From Heliocidaris erythrogramma (lineage: Eukaryota; Echinodermata; Echinoidea; Camarodonta; Echinometridae), in assembly GCA_025617745.1 (NCBI GenBank), contig CM046858.1, forward strand, positions 49,303,197-49,367,196: a stretch of DNA of 64,000 nt, read 5' to 3'. Position 1 is the first letter of the stretch. Each line of letters begins with the position of its first letter. Position numbers and translations under genes: made by a program. The notes beneath the pieces are model-generated. The model was given only the letters and a program-made list of their open reading frames with translations. It had not been told where the DNA came from and ran no database searches. Below, piece after piece: positions 63,486 to 64,000 of this stretch.

Positions 63486-63819
63486 TAAAGTGTACCAATC
63501 ACCCAAAATAATAATTTGTGTACTGCTAGAAAGTATAAAATCAACCTCAAAGAACTTTATCTCGCATTCTATAGGTCAACAGTTTAGGAGCGTCAAGTAA
63601 GGTACTCGAACGGAACCGAACTCCGAGTTGGGTGGCGAGCGTGTACGTGTGCATCGAGCAGTCTATTCATGAGTCGCTTTTATGCTTCTAGAGTGTAACT
63701 AAACTTGCAATATCTCTTTATAGAAGTTATATTCTCAGCCCATATTTAGAATATAGTATAATAACATGGAACCTCTTACATACAGAGCAAAATATTTTTT
63801 TGTGATTGGTACACTTTAA
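63486..63819. repeat. MITE family B, full length
   Basis: TTAAAGTGTACCAATCACCC to GTGATTGGTACACTTTAA, with the central palindromic CGGAACCGAACTCCGAGTTG. It lies in the intron upstream of the first visible QRSL1 exon. Confidence 0.8.
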
Positions 63820-64000
63820 GTGGTCAACAACTTAATTACTAGGGATAGGCTATGCCGATGTGATCACACTTTGAAACACTTGAGTGCAAAAAAGTTGACT
63901 GACCAAAAATTACTTCTGTAATTATAAAACCCATTGGTAATGTACATTAAATGAGTTAAAATTCTGAGATGCATTGAAGAGATGACTCCAGTTACAGTAC

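Noticed and set aside
63264-63506. 80-codon minus-strand ORF over the first visible QRSL1 exon
   Set aside because: It is a shifted frame; the frame giving GGSSGGSG and joining the next exon is the real one.
1-64000. LTR elements or other capsid-bearing fossils
   Set aside because: No long terminal direct repeats with a primer-binding site, and no Gag-, protease-, integrase-, capsid- or envelope-like frame was recognised.

Overview
This is a eukaryotic, AT-rich, repeat-laden window, most likely from an echinoderm and probably a sea urchin. The reasons are one intron-rich metazoan nuclear gene spread over more than 53 kb, no bacterial-style gene packing, dense short hairpin and MITE-like elements, tRNA-derived SINEs, a decayed Crypton with an animal-type DUF3504 tyrosine recombinase, and very frequent TACATGTA-type palindromes. 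The species assignment is inference; the eukaryotic call is not in doubt.

The one gene recognised with confidence is QRSL1, the GatA subunit of mitochondrial glutamyl-tRNA(Gln) amidotransferase, on the minus strand. Seven coding exons are visible: about 63399-63209, 62316-62141, 61172-61060, 52466-52274, 36893-36776, 34563-34358 and 9929-9754. They join in phase into one uninterrupted reading frame that includes the amidase signature (GGSSGGSG, then GSDTGGS) and the stop codon. The 5' exons, with the transit peptide and catalytic lysine, lie beyond the right edge of the window. A convergent plus-strand gene ends at the left edge: its putative last exon (1019-1132) encodes a tail resembling a GPI-anchor signal.

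QRSL1 carries degraded partial copies of its own exons: a tandem array of the terminal exon plus 3' UTR (about 7985-8696, with another copy at 9600-9697), a partial copy of the penultimate exon (about 34660-34745), and a partial copy of the third visible exon with its donor site (about 60581-60655). These local duplications are the most unusual gene-level feature here.

Layout: 1-1132 SINE/MITE fragments and the terminal exon of the neighbour; 1133-9753 intergenic DNA with a LINE 3' end and the exon-derived array; 9930-34357 a 24-kb intron holding a 160-bp satellite-like array, GA-rich minisatellites and several MITE families; 34564-36775 a short intron; 36894-52273 a 15-kb intron with the Crypton fossil (minus strand, about 38.6-39.9 kb) between two palindromes, concentric inverted repeats (44.7-46.6 kb) and a 310-bp-unit array (47.6-48.9 kb); 52467-61059 an 8.6-kb intron with a LINE 3' fragment and a SINE containing three nested insertions; 61173-64000 two short introns and part of a third. 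No CRISPR array, bacterial operon, rRNA gene or convincing functional tRNA gene was seen, and no LTR element or other capsid- or envelope-bearing element was recognised.
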